A program made the translations under genes and the position numbers. Below, piece after piece: positions 14,240 to 26,114 of a DNA stretch of 64,000 nt (its first letter is position 1; each line of letters begins with the position of its first letter). Below the pieces are notes generated by a model. The model had not been told where the DNA came from. It saw only the letters and a list, made by a program, of their open reading frames with translations, and made no database searches. The stretch is taken from the NCBI GenBank assembly GCA_026075535.2, contig AP026543.1, forward strand, positions 3,286,001 to 3,350,000, written 5' to 3'. The DNA is from Tricholoma matsutake. Its lineage: Eukaryota; Basidiomycota; Agaricomycetes; Agaricales; Tricholomataceae.

Positions 14240-16365
14240 CTAAATAGTGACCCCTGCCACAGACAGTGGCCGCTTATCAGCTCCTTGCACTGGAACGTAC
14301 TTAGCATGCTTTGTAAAAGCCTCCTGAGCGCTCTCCCCATAGTCGGCTACGCCTGAGCCCCCTGCTTTGACAGCCTCCTGCATGGTGGAGCAGTTTGTTT
14401 CAGAGGACTGGTACATGGTCGCCTGGTACATGGTCGCCTGGTTGAAGAACACAAGGCTCCCCCGGCCACACTCATCCCCCTCTTGGAGGGGCCTAGAGTT
14501 CTCTGGAGTCGGGCGCTGCCGGCCATCAGCAGCCACAAACTGGATGTCTAGAGCACTATCAGAAGGGAGTTACTGAGGTGTAGGCAGGCTCACCTGAGAT
14601 GTCTATGTTGAAGTGGTACAGAAGTGAGGAGGGGTAGAGGAGAAGGACCCAAGGGGGGAGCTCAATCACAACCCCAGCCTCCCAGACAACAAGCCAGGAC
14701 CTCTGGGTGTGGTTGAAGCAGGCTAGGCCGAAGTCAGCAACGCAGCAGGCAGTGGCTCAGGCAGCTCACCCCCTGGAAGCTCATAAACCACGAGGGCGCA
14801 GATTCCAACAATGTTCTTTCGATCTGCATGAGGGGCGCAGTGGACACGGGGCTGCCCTGGGAAGGCTGCATTGATGCAGAGGTTCCAATAAACCCCGAAG
14901 AGAGGGAGGATGCCCCATTGCTTCTCATGCCACTTTGCGGATCGGTCAAAGCGATCGGCGACCCCGGGAAAAACCTGCCGCACTACAAACTCAACCCATC
15001 GGCTGCAAAAGCATCAGAGCTTGCTGCGGGCAGCAGCTCTAGCTTCACGCACCTTATCCTGAAGACGACTGGGCTGCTGATGAACCTGTCGACTTTCGAG
15101 CTGTTGAGTTTATGAAAAGCCGTGAGGTGTGGATGCTGGTTTCCAGTTAGGCACCTTGCAATGTGAACTCGGAAGCAGGTTGCCTCGCCTTTTGGTATTG
15201 ACGACAGTGCCCGATGATGCAGGGGTAGTGGGGTCCACGCGGGGCATCGAGTTGCTGCTTCTCGATTGCTTTGCTGCGGAGCGTGTCCTGCAGCAATGCC
15301 TGGATTGTGTCAGAGAGATCGCCTGCAAGAGCGGGGAGCCAGGGCGCACGAAAGGACCTGTAGATGAACGTACGGCCGTCCCGATCAATGAAGGCTGCCC
15401 CACGCTCCCTCTGAGAGCTGTGGGGCAAGGGGAGGGTCAGTGGCTGCGAGGGCGGGGAGAGAGGGGCAACCTACCTGGGGGGCATGGGGTAGGGGACTGG
15501 GTAAAAAACCTTGAGCAGCTCGACGATCCTCCCACTCCTGTGGAGCGCCTTGAGTTCACTTTGCGTTTTCTTAGGCGGCGCTCGGCCCTGCCAACCAGTC
15601 GAGGATGCCAGGGCGTTCTCAGCGATGGAGAAGGAGTCGGCAATGACAGCCTCGCTGTCACGAAAGGTGTGGGCGCGGAGCCGGCTCATCCTGCCTTCAC
15701 CCATCGGGCCACAGCGCCTCTGCTCCTGCACCGCCTGCCCTGCGCGAGGTCTCCGTGACCCCCGGCCCCTCTTCCTCACCCTCCGCTCGCGGAGCTCACC
15801 TTCTTCAAGAGCTTGAGCAGCCCCATGGGTGGGATCGCCCCTCGGCCTCTTGCTTTGGCTGCCGTCCTGCTGCAGGGCTCGTGTTCGCTTCTTGCTGGGA
15901 GCAGGCCTCAGCGCGGCGCCCTTCGGGATGCTGCTGCTGCTTGTGGGGTCAATAAGCTGGGCGGTGGATAGGGGCTGCTGCTTACATCCAGATGCCACAG
16001 GAGGCCCCCATCGCCTGCACCCTCCCCTGGCACGCTAGCTGTAACCCAGGTGGGTCGGGCTCGCTGAGATCGGAGTCGAACTCGCCACCGCCATTGGCCT
16101 CGCCTGCCTCACTCAGCGGCAGACACCTCGGTGTACTTGATTGAAGAGCCAGGAAGTCCCCCTCGGCCTCAGTGCGGTGGGCGTCGGCCTCGGCACTGCC
16201 TCTTCCTGGCTCGGTGTCCACCAAGTAACCCTCGAGAAGCGGCTGCAGGTCACAAGGGGTTCGGTAGATAATTGCCAGCTCATTTTCTGCCAGGCTGGGA
16301 GCAGTGGACAGGGCCTGTAAGCAATCTGCTTGCCTCTTGCAGGAGGTGGGCCTACCTTTGTTCAA
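14240..16365 (-). CDS. TET/JBP-like 2OG-Fe(II) dioxygenase
   Basis: The C-terminal part is a recognisable Agaricomycete 2OG-Fe(II) oxygenase of the TET/JBP-like kind: VFPGVADRFDRSAKWHEKQW, then an HxD iron-ligand motif in CAPHADRKN (codons at 14822-14830), WLVVWEAGVVIELPP and a distal His in LYHFNID (about 14607). Such enzymes can oxidise 5-methylcytosine. Minus-strand introns fit at 15418-15474, 14723-14769 and 14548-14593. The N-terminal half is basic and low-complexity. Two doubts remain: an in-frame TGA at 15014-15016, and a phase break at the intron near 15070-15150. The gene may be slightly decayed, or the intron model may be wrong there. No ATG start could be fixed; the frame is open to about 16365. 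A 15-bp tandem duplication (14411-14440) repeats five residues. The gene is rich in CpG, unlike the repeats around it. Confidence 0.7.
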
Positions 16366-17032
16366 GCAGGGGTGAGCCTTGCTCTGGTGCTGGAGTCTGA
16401 CTCAGATGGGTAAGGGAGGAAGGGGGTGAATCAGGAAGGAGCACCCGCGCGTCATCAAGCTCGGCAGTGGGGAGCATGCGTGGCGAATCAGCGAGGGCAA
16501 CTGTTGTGATCAACGTAGTGCCAGCAATCGATCTTTATACAAACACGTTGGATGCGTGCACGTGATCGTGACACTTGGACGCGCCTTCAAGCCCAGTGAA
16601 AACCGGTGCAGAGCTGATCTGAGTGTATCTGAGAAAATCTGAGCAAGGCCGAGTGCTCAGACTATCTCAGTCTTTGACCGTGGAAGGAATATCAACCCAT
16701 TTTCGGTTGTCATCCGCGTTGCGCTGCGTTCTACTGCACTTTACAGAGGTGCTCAGATGATTCTATTATTGCTAAATACACACTATTGTCCAGATGGCAT
16801 ATGGGTCTATCCGAGTCTATCCGAGCCAATCCGAACCTTTGCGGCTTCTCCGCTCCCCATTGTCCCATTGTCCATATCATGAAGGTCTCCTTGATAAATC
16901 AAAGGCAGGAAATGTTAAGAAGAATTGTGGTGAAAACATGATAACCAACACACTCAAAGTCAGTTGCTCGTGTTGGATTTTGTCATCGCAGCAGCAAGAC
17001 GGTTGGCTGATTTTTGCTCCTTGCTCAACGCT
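16366..17032. other. Intergenic region without a clear gene
   Basis: No coding segment is supported. The left part probably holds the promoter and 5' exon of the minus-strand dioxygenase gene. Short repeated words such as TCTGAG/CTCAGA and TATCCGAG occur near 16615-16830. The 3' end of the next minus-strand gene lies at 17033. Confidence 0.4.
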
Positions 17033-18536
17033 TCATATTTCTAGCAAAAGATGAGCATAGTACCATTGCATGATACCGTTGTTACACACCTTTTTCATTT
17101 CAGAAGAGGCACCATCCCATACCGTTTTGAATTCAGAAATTGCTGGAGAGTGTTCCTTAAGGCAATCAATCGCGAAACAATGTGCGCCGTTCATTGAGAC
17201 TGTCAGCATACATGGAAGGGGAGTTGGTGATGAGGGTAGCTGAGGACCACCCATTGGTGTACTTGGTTTCTCAGATGCTGAGGAGTGAACAGGTGCTTGA
17301 ACGGGAGTGGCTGGAGTTGCGAACGGAAGTGTAGGAGAGGAAGATACATGGGCGGAGTCATTGGCAGGAGTCGACGGTTCTTGTTGAGTAGCATATGATG
17401 GCAGTGGTGCAGTCGATGCAGATGGAGGATCTGATAAGCGGGTAGCAAAAGGATCAGCCGAGTTTGTCACACCACGAGACACAGCTGATGCAGCCAAAAC
17501 GTCGTCATCCAAATCGATAATCTTCACACCAGGCGGCACTGTCGACTTGGCTCTCACTCTCTTCTGCCTATGGCCATCTTTGATGTCGGCGCTATCCAAT
17601 CTTGCGCTTTGAAGGCCTAGCACCTAGGACAATGGGAAAGTTTGAAAAGCATTTCACAAGTGAGGGATGTAGGACGTACGAGTAAGGTTCCCCAATTCCC
17701 TTGCTTTGCGACACCAGTCTGGGTACTTGACTACGGCAAACCGTCACAGTAGCGAAATTCATCGAAGTTGATTTTCATTATGTATGCAAGGTACGAAGCC
17801 GCTTTCGGAGTCTTCTTCGTCCAGGAAATAGGGTCAAGTCGGTGACTATAGAGCTCGTTCCATGCCTGTTTTGCCGTTGGCGTGAATGCCTTGATCCGTG
17901 ACTCTGCAACCGGATCGCCGACTTCATCGGTGAGGAAGCAAAACTCTGCCCACGATCCTTTTGTCGCTCACTATGCTTGATCCAGTCCCTGTCGTGCCAA
18001 TACGGAACATCAAGGTAATCTTCCTCATCAAGTGGTTCAGGTGCGTCGGGAATGACAAAGCCCTCAGGTTTTCCATGGCTAGGCGCAGGATCAGACATTG
18101 ATGGTAGGTGAGAATGTTGAGAAGACGTAAGCTTGTTGATGGTATCCTGTAGCTGCGTGACGAGATTCCTGGAAGAGAAAACATCAAGATATATGCGCAT
18201 TTATAGGACAACACCATACCTCTGTGCTTGTAACTCGCATGTTGCTTGTAGATGGAGCGCATTGATGGACGCATATGCTGCATTTCCTGATCGTATTAGA
18301 CTACCATGAGAAGCAGAAGCAATAGCAGGAAACATGGATGCAGAGATCGAAGAAATCGGCTGAAAGTTGAATCAATACAACACGAATGTTGAGAAATTGG
18401 CAAAACCCACTTCGGAGGCAAGGGCATGATTCAAAACGGTGCGTTCACGCTGTGAAAAACGAGGATTGTTGCTGTAGGGAGCATTGAAGCCATTGTGCAG
18501 GAAGGAGTCGGTAAAGAGGCTGTTTGGGCCACTCAT
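17033..18536 (-). pseudogene. Agaricomycete hypothetical protein, frameshifted
   Basis: The ATG at 18536 starts MSGPNSLFTD. Introns fit at 18360-18410 and 18169-18219 with correct phase. The protein then reads EPLDEEDYLDVPYWHDRDW and breaks near 17945-17955; the continuation is in another frame (FLTDEVGDPVAESR, then AWNELYSHRLDPISW and INFDEFRYC). The 3' exon (17033-17623) encodes a Ser/Pro/Thr-rich tail and VSMNGAHCFAIDCL. It resembles a multi-copy Agaricomycete family of unknown function, often found near transposons. One base gained or lost would explain the break. No function is proposed. Confidence 0.6.
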
Positions 18537-18624
18537 GGTGGACGAAACAAATAATGTAGGGTTAAGGTTAACCGCGGGCAAACCTCACACAGCCACTGAA
18601 ATTCAAGTTCAAAGTGGCGGCCCT

Positions 18625-18775
18625 TGTTCTTGAAGCTTGAAGCTTGAAGTCTGAGTCTCATTCTCGTCATATCTTACCATATTCCTGGCAGCAGTTAAAA
18701 GTGCTGGTCTGACTTTTCGTCACCTGCACTGGTCTTGAGTCTGACTTTTTGTCACTCAAGTGCTTGAAACACCCA
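18625..18775 (+). repeat. Dispersed repeat, copy 1 (before deaminase gene)
   Basis: It contains CTTGAAGCTTGAAG and two words of the type GTCTGACTTTTTGTCAC spaced about 35 bp apart. The same arrangement recurs at about 22027-22280 and 27570-27810. It lies directly upstream of the ATG at 18809 and may include that gene's promoter. Confidence 0.55.
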
Positions 18776-18808
18776 TCATTGTACCACCACCTCTTGATTT
18801 CAGTTCCA

Positions 18809-21305
18809 ATGACCACCAATTCAGCACAGATACTTCGAAGCTCTCCTAATCAGGCAGAGCCTGACTCAGAGCCTGACTCAGACTCGAATTTGGCGCTTCA
18901 TATGAAATTTCGAAATCTCACCCTTCTTCTTTGCTTACTCACTACTATCAATCAGGGAAATGCCACACTCCCTGCCACAGATGCTCCTCCCATCCAGAAT
19001 CTACCGGTCTGCAGAAAGGTTGATGCAGTGACAACTATTCTAGTGCGTAACAAAGAAGTCCTTGCCTCTACAGTGTACGCTTCCAGTGGAAGTCTTGTAG
19101 TGGCTAGTACGATGCCCACAGAAGAAGCTCACTCTGAAGAGGATGATTATTCTGTCACTACTCCTTACACCAATCAAACACTGAATATCACTGCTGTCCC
19201 CAATCCAGAGCGCAGTAATTCTGCAAAGGGCATCAGATTGGCTTCAGGCAAAGATTTGTGGTCTCATTTTGATCCAGATGATTGTTGGAAATTGATGAGA
19301 AAGTAAGCTTCTACTGGTACCTGGGATCACTTTCTCATTGCTTATAATGTATCCGGGGTCAGACAATCTACACTGGCAGACCATACAGAATCTGTATGTT
19401 CCTATCTCAATACATACAAGATTATCAAGCCTTCTGCACAACCCACTGAATCCAGGCGCTTTTCTCGCTTTCTCGTTGTGCAGTGTTGGAAGAGAATGAA
19501 ACGACGGATTTTCCATTGGTCATCGCTTGGGCTTCTTCATATGCTAGATGAAGCAACCAACTCCTTGACGAAGTCAATCCAGAAACATAAGTGGACCAAC
19601 CCTGTTCATGACCCGAGACTGGCTCGATATCTCGACCAAATGGACGATTTGAGAATGAAAGTTTTGATGAAGTACTCCCGGAACAAGGGGGACACAGCTG
19701 ATAAATATTTAGAGGTGCTATGCTCCAAGGAGCGATTAGCCTCATTGGAGATATACTGCAAGGACACTGCGACAACATTCCACAACTTCCTCTTGGCCAT
19801 CCTGGTTGGCTATGCAAGTGCCCTCCTGAGGTTAAAAGTGGCTATTGCTGCTAAATCATCATCATCAGTATCCATGAAGCATCTGAGGTTGAGGAAGAAG
19901 GATGGCCAGAAGGAGGGCAAACTCAAGAAGGATGATGAGAAGGAGGGCAAACTCAAGGAGGATGACCAGCAACTTACGAAGGATGTGTCAAATCTGGTGC
20001 ATGGTGTCACTTTCTATGCCAATGCTCTTGTCTGCATCGCACACTCCAATGCATTAAAAGAACATCTCCAAGTTCTATTCCCGGGTGAGATGTTGCCTCC
20101 TATAGTGTTCAGGAAAGATGAATATAACAAATGGGCCACATTGTACATTGGTAAGGGTGGAGTCTACAAAGTGGCAGATGACATCCAAGTCGACAAAGTG
20201 GGAGATGGTGTCGGCAGGGTGGTGAGCAGCATTGGCCAAGTTGCCTTGAAGGACAAGGAGGGGAATGATGAGGAGGGGGAGGATGGCGAGGAGGGGGAGG
20301 ATAGCGAGGAGGGGGAGGATGGCGAGGAGGGGGAGGATGGTGAGGAGGGGGAGGATGATGAGGAAGGCGAGGAGCAGACAGAGGTGTCTAGATCTCACAT
20401 AACCATGATCAATTTCCACACCATCCAGAAATGGATCATGGCATTTGTTGGGCACTTCTCAGCACAGCATGCCTTGGAGAAACATGTTGGTGGTCTCCCA
20501 CCTAGTGAACCCATCCATCTCGATCTCCTCATTATGCCCCGCTCTAGGGTGAAAATTGGTTCCTGGCCCTACATGGAGGGTTTAATCGAGGACACATTGA
20601 AGGCCCATTCAGTGAACTATAAAATAATGATGGCGAAGTACATTGGCAAAGTTAAAAACCATATCCTTGGAGCTGATACCAGCAATTGGACAGAGCAGAT
20701 TAGGATATTCTCAATATTCCAGAACCTGGTGAAGAATGGTGCCCACCCCAAGTCATCATTGGAGTTTCCTGGAGGCACGCATTGCGAGGCTATTTTGGCT
20801 GCTTTCCTTGCCTACTTTAATGTAGCGACTTTGGAAGAGAAGGATGACCCCAAATCTAAAGAGCTTAGCCAGGTACTTGATCCACTTACCTTGAGGTTTA
20901 AATTCATTATTTTAACTTGTTGTGCAGAGACTGAAGTTTCATGATCAATGGATTTCGGTGTCAAAGCTATGCTGTCCTGTTTGCTGGGAGTTGATAAAAC
21001 TCATCAAAATTGAGGATATCTCAGATCAGGCATTTAAAGTCTGTGGTCGTCATGCCAATCTTTACGATGTGGAATTGCCAGAGTGGCTGCCTCGTGATAT
21101 TTTGGAGGTGATGATACAAAAATTTCAATTCTTCACATATCAGCAACTTGAAATCCTCAATGCCCGTGACTCATCGGTAAACCCTGGCCATGGACACACC
21201 CATAACCTCTCTCCTGAAAGGAACATGAGCATCGAAACTGCCAGTAGTGGTGTATCAATACCAGACCCTGACAAAGAGGAGGACATTGAATTCCTCCATA
21301 GGTAA
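18809..21305 (+). CDS. OTT_1508-type deaminase-like protein
   Basis: Three exons (18809-19302, 19363-20872, 20928-21305) give 793 aa without a stop. The introns are GT-AG and keep phase; the first removes an in-frame TAA. The C-terminal part matches the fungal OTT_1508-like branch of the cytidine deaminase superfamily. It has GTHCEA (H638, E640; the H-x-E zinc ligand and proton shuttle motif) and LCCPVCWE (C684, C687; the two Cys ligands), then GRHANLYDVELPEWLP. The deaminase fold binds zinc and acts on free or nucleic-acid bases; the substrate of this branch is not known. The N-terminal half is helical, with an acidic 18-bp repeat in the middle (20267-20372). A GTAAGC follows the last codon, so a further 3' exon is possible. 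The start was chosen as the first ATG in the open frame; no upstream ATG exists. Confidence 0.72.
20267..20372 (+). repeat. In-frame 18-bp minisatellite (acidic)
   Basis: About five copies of an 18-bp unit (GAGGAGGGGGAGGATGGC type) encode EEGEDG repeats inside the deaminase-like gene. The unit keeps the frame, so copy number changes would only alter the length of an acidic linker. Confidence 0.85.
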
Positions 21306-22026
21306 GCATTTTTATCTTTTTACTATGACCAGATCCCAACTATCTGCTATAGCCAATTTTAGCCAACTTCTGTCTGACCACCAAGTTGAATAAATGGTCA
21401 AAACCTGCATGGAGGCCTTTGGGTTGTATATGATGCTTATTATCTTGTTGAACGAGCTTTTCAGAGTTTTGTTTTTCCTGTGCAAGTACTGTGTCTCCCA
21501 TCTTTCAGTCCAAGTCGCAGTAAAAAGCAGCACATTTTTTTTTCATTCCAGCCTCATCTTCCCACCGTTCATGTATAACCATGTGCATTATTTATTTCAT
21601 ACTTTCTGCTTATGGTTCCCCCTGATAGTTCAAGCAGGAACCTGTTCAGGTTCAGAAGTAGTTGTCATTGCATCACTGGTTGGGTCTTCATTTCAAGTTT
21701 ATGGATTGTTTTTTTTTCTTCCAGATCCAGCTCATTTTGTATGCACTTGTACTTGCTTGTCCTATGTTGTACTGCAGCTCCAACACATTGTTTCAACTAC
21801 AAGTTCAACTTGCATGGAAGGAAGCCTGAGTGGTGTAGAACAGTGGTTGGGGGTGTACTTCACTGGCAGGCACCCCAGGTCTGGCATTCTGGAGCACTGC
21901 CACTACAGGGATTATCCAAGTCTGCTGGTGTCGGATGTCGAAGTTCACTTTCTGACCTTGTATTTCCAACTTGAAGTTTGCCACTTCTTTCTGCACTCCA
22001 TTTTCTCCTACTCATTTTTCATCACC
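21306..22026. other. 3' flank of deaminase-like gene, no gene seen
   Basis: Long open frames here are pyrimidine-rich and do not resemble proteins. The stretch from about 21520 to 21760 is T-rich. A short further exon of the deaminase-like gene cannot be excluded, because a GTAAGC donor occurs at the end of its last exon. Confidence 0.35.
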
Positions 22027-22420
22027 TGCAGGTCTGACTTTTTGTCACCTGCCTTGAGTCTGACTTTTTATCACTCAATCCTACTCTGAGTTGTACATTT
22101 GGACTTGGATTTCGAACCTCAGCTTTAAGTTGCTTGTGGATTTCTTTTGAGTCCTCCCACTTGCTGTTTGGGTCACCTTTGGCACCTTGAAGACTCAACA
22201 CTATATTTACATCATCTGTACAACTCATCTGTTCTCTCCTACATTTCTGGTCACCTGCAGGTCTGACTTTTTGTCACTCATTCAATGGATCACCTGGCCA
22301 ACACAAAGGTTCAGGTAAGTAACAAGTTAAACCTATCAACACCTCTTTCAACTCATCCAAGCATCAGATGGCCTCTCAAGGTGAGATCCCCTTTCCAATG
22401 TTTCTACTTCACTGGAAGTT
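22027..22420 (+). repeat. Dispersed repeat, copy 2 (after deaminase gene)
   Basis: It starts with GCAGGTCTGACTTTTTGTCACC and continues with TTGAGTCTGACTTTTTATCACTCAA. A second GCAGGTCTGACTTTTT occurs at 22257. It ends with CATCAGATGGCCTCTCAAGG then GTGAGATCCCCTTT. The same order is found at 27765-27950. Copies therefore flank the deaminase-like gene on both sides and also follow the TET-like pseudogene. Confidence 0.65.
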
Positions 22421-22523
22421 GACCCTGAAATCCATTCATATGGAAAAAAAAATATGAATGAATATTTCTTACATCAGAGAAAGTTGGCTGAAATACTTTG
22501 GCACAGGACAAACCTTGGCCCAC

Positions 22524-22934
22524 TGTTAGGGCGACACCCACTATCTGCTAGCTAAGACCATGCAGGTTCTCTCTACAAGAAGAGGGCAGGATCTGTGCTC
22601 GTGATGGGAAACTGATGGTTTTGATGTGAGGGGTTATTAATAGATGAGTTGATTGAGAAAGGCCTTTCACACTGAAAGCATAGGTGGAACACCTAAGAGA
22701 ACACAACTGGGGTCCCCTAGGCATATATTTAGGGTTTATATACTATGTTACATATATTGTACATTGTTGTTACCAACGCACTCATACATGTGCATACATA
22801 TTGATGCGTGCAAAATAAAATTCTCGCGCTATCAAAGTGCAGCGTCATTTGGCATCATTTAGCATAATGTAGCGTAATTCGACATAATAAAATAAAAATG
22901 AAATTTTATTAGGTAATGGGGTGGTTTCCTAACA
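22524..22934 (-). repeat. LTR of gypsy-2 (411 bp)
   Basis: The bounds are a perfect 7-bp inverted repeat, TGTTAGG at 22524 and CCTAACA at 22928-22934. On the minus strand it is preceded by a polypurine tract (AAAAGGGGGG, about 22939-22950), so it is the 3' LTR of the minus-strand element to its right. The right half matches 1-175. Confidence 0.85.
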
Positions 22935-24825
22935 TTACCCCCCTTTTATGCTTTGACTTCCAGGCAAGAAAATATTGCATTTGTCCCCTCTGTGAAATTT
23001 TGGTAAGGCCGGAATCTCATCCCCTCATACACCATTCTCGCAATGCGACACAGAGCATTTGGATTACTTTTAAAGAATTAGGCGATCACGTTACACGCTC
23101 ACTTACATTCTCTTCGGGCTCCCACAAATTATTTTTGTCGGTATAGTTTTTCCTTTATTAAGAACTCCAATTTGTTCCATCGAAGACGCGAGTCTAGAAT
23201 TTCTTCAACTATGTATTCTGGAGCACCTTCTACTATTATCGGAGGTTGCGGAGTAGTTTGTTGACCAGGAATAGTGGGTGGGCAGTAAGGGTGTAGGTGG
23301 GATACATTAATCTCAGGATCAATCTTGAATGATTGGGGTAATTTTAGCACTACCGCATTAGGCGAGATTACTTTAGAGATCACATATGGGCCAACTTGTT
23401 TCTCCATAAGTTTCCTCGAAGGTCATGGAATATTCAAGTCCTTGGTACTTAGCCACACCAAGTCACCAACTTTGTACTCTGGAGCATGTGCTCGAGTACA
23501 ATCCACATGTCGCATCATATCATCACATGCTTTCTTCAATGTCACCTCTGCTTCCTCTTGTACTTAGATACAAAGTCTTCTACCGACTGTACTTTGACTT
23601 CCCTTCTGGGTTCTACTCCCATGCGAGGATGATATCCATAATTTGCAAAAAAGGGTGACATACGAGTAGCCGAATGGAATTTGTTATTGTGGGAAAATTT
23701 GGCAATTGCCAGCCATTTGGGCCAGTCAGTTTGTCGGTAGTTGACAAACATATGTAGGTACTGCTCCAACTCCTGGTTCATTCTCTCTGTCTGCCCATCA
23801 GTCTGTGGGTGATATGCTGTAGATAATTTAGTTTGAATTCCCAATGTGTTGTTCAGTTCTTGTATAAATGCAGAAGCAAATTGTGGTCTGTGATTGGAGA
23901 TAATGGTATTGGGTAACCCATGTAACTGCCATACCTGATTTAGATAGAGGCGCGCCAAGCCCAATGATGAGGTTTCTGTAGTAGTAGGAATAATATAAAC
24001 CTCCTTTGTGAAGCGGTTGCATACTACAAATATTGCATCATACCCTTGAGCCTCAGGTAATCCGGTAATAAAATACACAGATATATCTTGCCATGGCACT
24101 TTAGGTATAGGGTTTGGCATTAATTTTCCTGCAGGTTTCTCTGGAAATTTCTTTCCCCTCATGTACATATCACATCCATCCACATACCCCAACACATACT
24201 TTGAAATTCTGGGCCACCAATAATTTCTCATTACTAATTCCAATGTCTTCCATCTTCCTGGGTGTCTGGCAGTCAGTGTATTATGATGTAACTGGATGAT
24301 CTCCCTTCGCAAATCCTGATCCTTTGGTATATACACTTTCCCTCAAAACAACACCAACCCTTGTTCCTCAGCCCATTCATCTCCTTTAATATTACCTTTC
24401 TTCTCTCCCTTCAGAGCTTTCATGGCTTCCACTACTTCATCATCCATTTCTAAACATTGTCTAATTTTAGACAACATTTCCGTTTCTGAGCTATCTATTA
24501 ATAGATGCCCTTGACACATAGCGCAAATACGAAAGTATTCGGGTTTGAGTAAGGTAACATTCTTATTGTCCTCCTCCACCCCCCTTTTATGATCAATATG
24601 TCTGGATAATGCATCTGCTTTCCTCATTAAGCTTCCTGCTTTGTGGACCAAGTGAAAACCAAAATGCGATAGAAATAGTGCCCAATGCGCTTGCCAGCGA
24701 TTAAGCTTTTTAGTGGACATGAAGTATTGCAGATTTTGATGATCTGTCCAGATCTCAATCTGATGCATATATCCCTCCAAATAATGCCTCCACGCCTCCA
24801 ACACTTGTATTATCCCCAACATCTG
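22935..24825 (-). pseudogene. 5'-truncated gypsy-2 pol (RNase H, integrase, chromodomain)
   Basis: On the minus strand, RNase H begins near 24822 (WRHYLEGY, then TDHQNLQYF and KADALSRHID). The integrase HHCC finger starts near 24270 (HHNTLTARHPG, then CDMYMRGK). The core and HPQTDGQTERMNQ (about 23790) follow, then a chromodomain with FKIDPEINVSHLHPY and VEEILDS (about 23200-23320). A frameshift near 23140 precedes NLWEPEENV and the final segment, which ends just before the LTR. Two integrase acidic residues are replaced: YFIT where DFIT is expected, and SNHRPQF where SDR-PQF is expected. Everything upstream of RNase H is missing. The element is dead. Confidence 0.85.
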
Positions 24826-26114
24826 TCATGCACATCAGACAGTGGGGAAATAGGACATGGCCTTTTTAGCGATTCTCCCCTCACCATGCTGGAGCCTACT
24901 CCACCTCCCTCACCTACTCAAAAACTGACTTCTTTGGATGACCATAATCTCCCCCCGGATCCCCAGTCAGTGCCAGGGGAAACCGCTGATGATACTCAAC
25001 CCAGGAAAACCACCTAAACTGCCGATGAGGCAATCAATGATATTTGCAACGAGTCAGAGGAAGGTTGCGAGTCGTTCCAAATCTTTGTGGCCCAACTGAT
25101 GGGTAGATGACCAGTTGGTACTAGTCGGGAAGGTGGTGCTATGAGAGATGAAGGCATTTGGCACGGTCCGATCGAGGGCGATCGATGAGATTGATGGCGA
25201 ACGAGTTTATCGTCGATGATCGATGTGTGAATTCCGTGGACCTTTCAATAGGTCGAAAGTATACGAAGAGTATGACAAATGGCTATGAAGTGTTGGAAGG
25301 GTTGCTAGAGCTAATGATGAGAGGATCGAGGGAGGATCAAGGACGCGACGATCACAGAGGTTTCTCATTGATCAAGAAAACCCGCAGAGACTTAGATTGT
25401 TTTAGAAAGTTGATCAGATGCTTAGAACTGTATATGAGACAATATGTGAAGACAATTTCTTGTATTTTCAAGTAGATACTACAGAGTTTTATATGTTTTT
25501 AAAGAAACTTCCTAAAATGGAATAAGAAACATGTGTAGAACATGAGGCAAAAGATATGAGTTAAGGCACAAGGTCAAAAAGGAGACTGGAATCCAAACAA
25601 GAAAGATATATATCATATGATGAAAGAGTAATATAGTGTATGGAACTGAAAGGGGACTGTCCTTTGTGTAGAAATTGCGCTAAGTCTCGCAGTAATTCAT
25701 CCAGCAAGTTCTGTGCACGATTGGGACTTGGAACGAGGCTAACCTACTATCAGCAGGTTTGGGCACAAGTGGGAATCATTCCTGGCACATGGTACTCCAC
25801 CATATAGATAACAAATGCAGCACCCGATGTCGCTCATAGTGTCTCAATATCGATCGATGACGCTCAATGATGGTCGACGATGCTCGATCGCGGTCGCAGC
25901 TGTTCGAAGTTGATCGGGGGTGTTTGATGGTTGTGTCGAGGGATCTTAGGGGCTTTTGGGGTAGTCCTAAGGTTGTGCAATGTGGGCTCTTGATACGATT
26001 GATGTTGCTGGTGGTGTTTTGACGCGGTTGATATGATATCGCGATCGATAGACTGGGTCGCGCTGCATCTGGGACGTCGTAGGAGTTAGCCGATGTGATT
26101 AGAATGATGCTAAA
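24826..26114. other. Repeat-derived stretch related to 43.1-44.2 kb
   Basis: A Pro-rich segment (about 24840-25010) leads to GAGGAAGGTTGCGAG, then an A-rich part with AACATGAGGCAAAAG and GGACTGTCCTTTG. The same words occur in the same order at about 43190-43770 inside the 13-kb LTR element. The part from 25160 to 26080 has many GATCGA words. It is read as a decayed relative of that element's interior. No gene is supported. Confidence 0.4.

Noticed and set aside
20267..20372. CRISPR-like or regulatory array
   Set aside because: It is an 18-bp in-frame tandem repeat without spacers, in a eukaryotic gene. No CRISPR array is expected or seen.
21394..22089. 231-aa hydrophobic open frame
   Set aside because: It is a T-rich tract read in one frame, overlaps the dispersed repeat and shows no domain.
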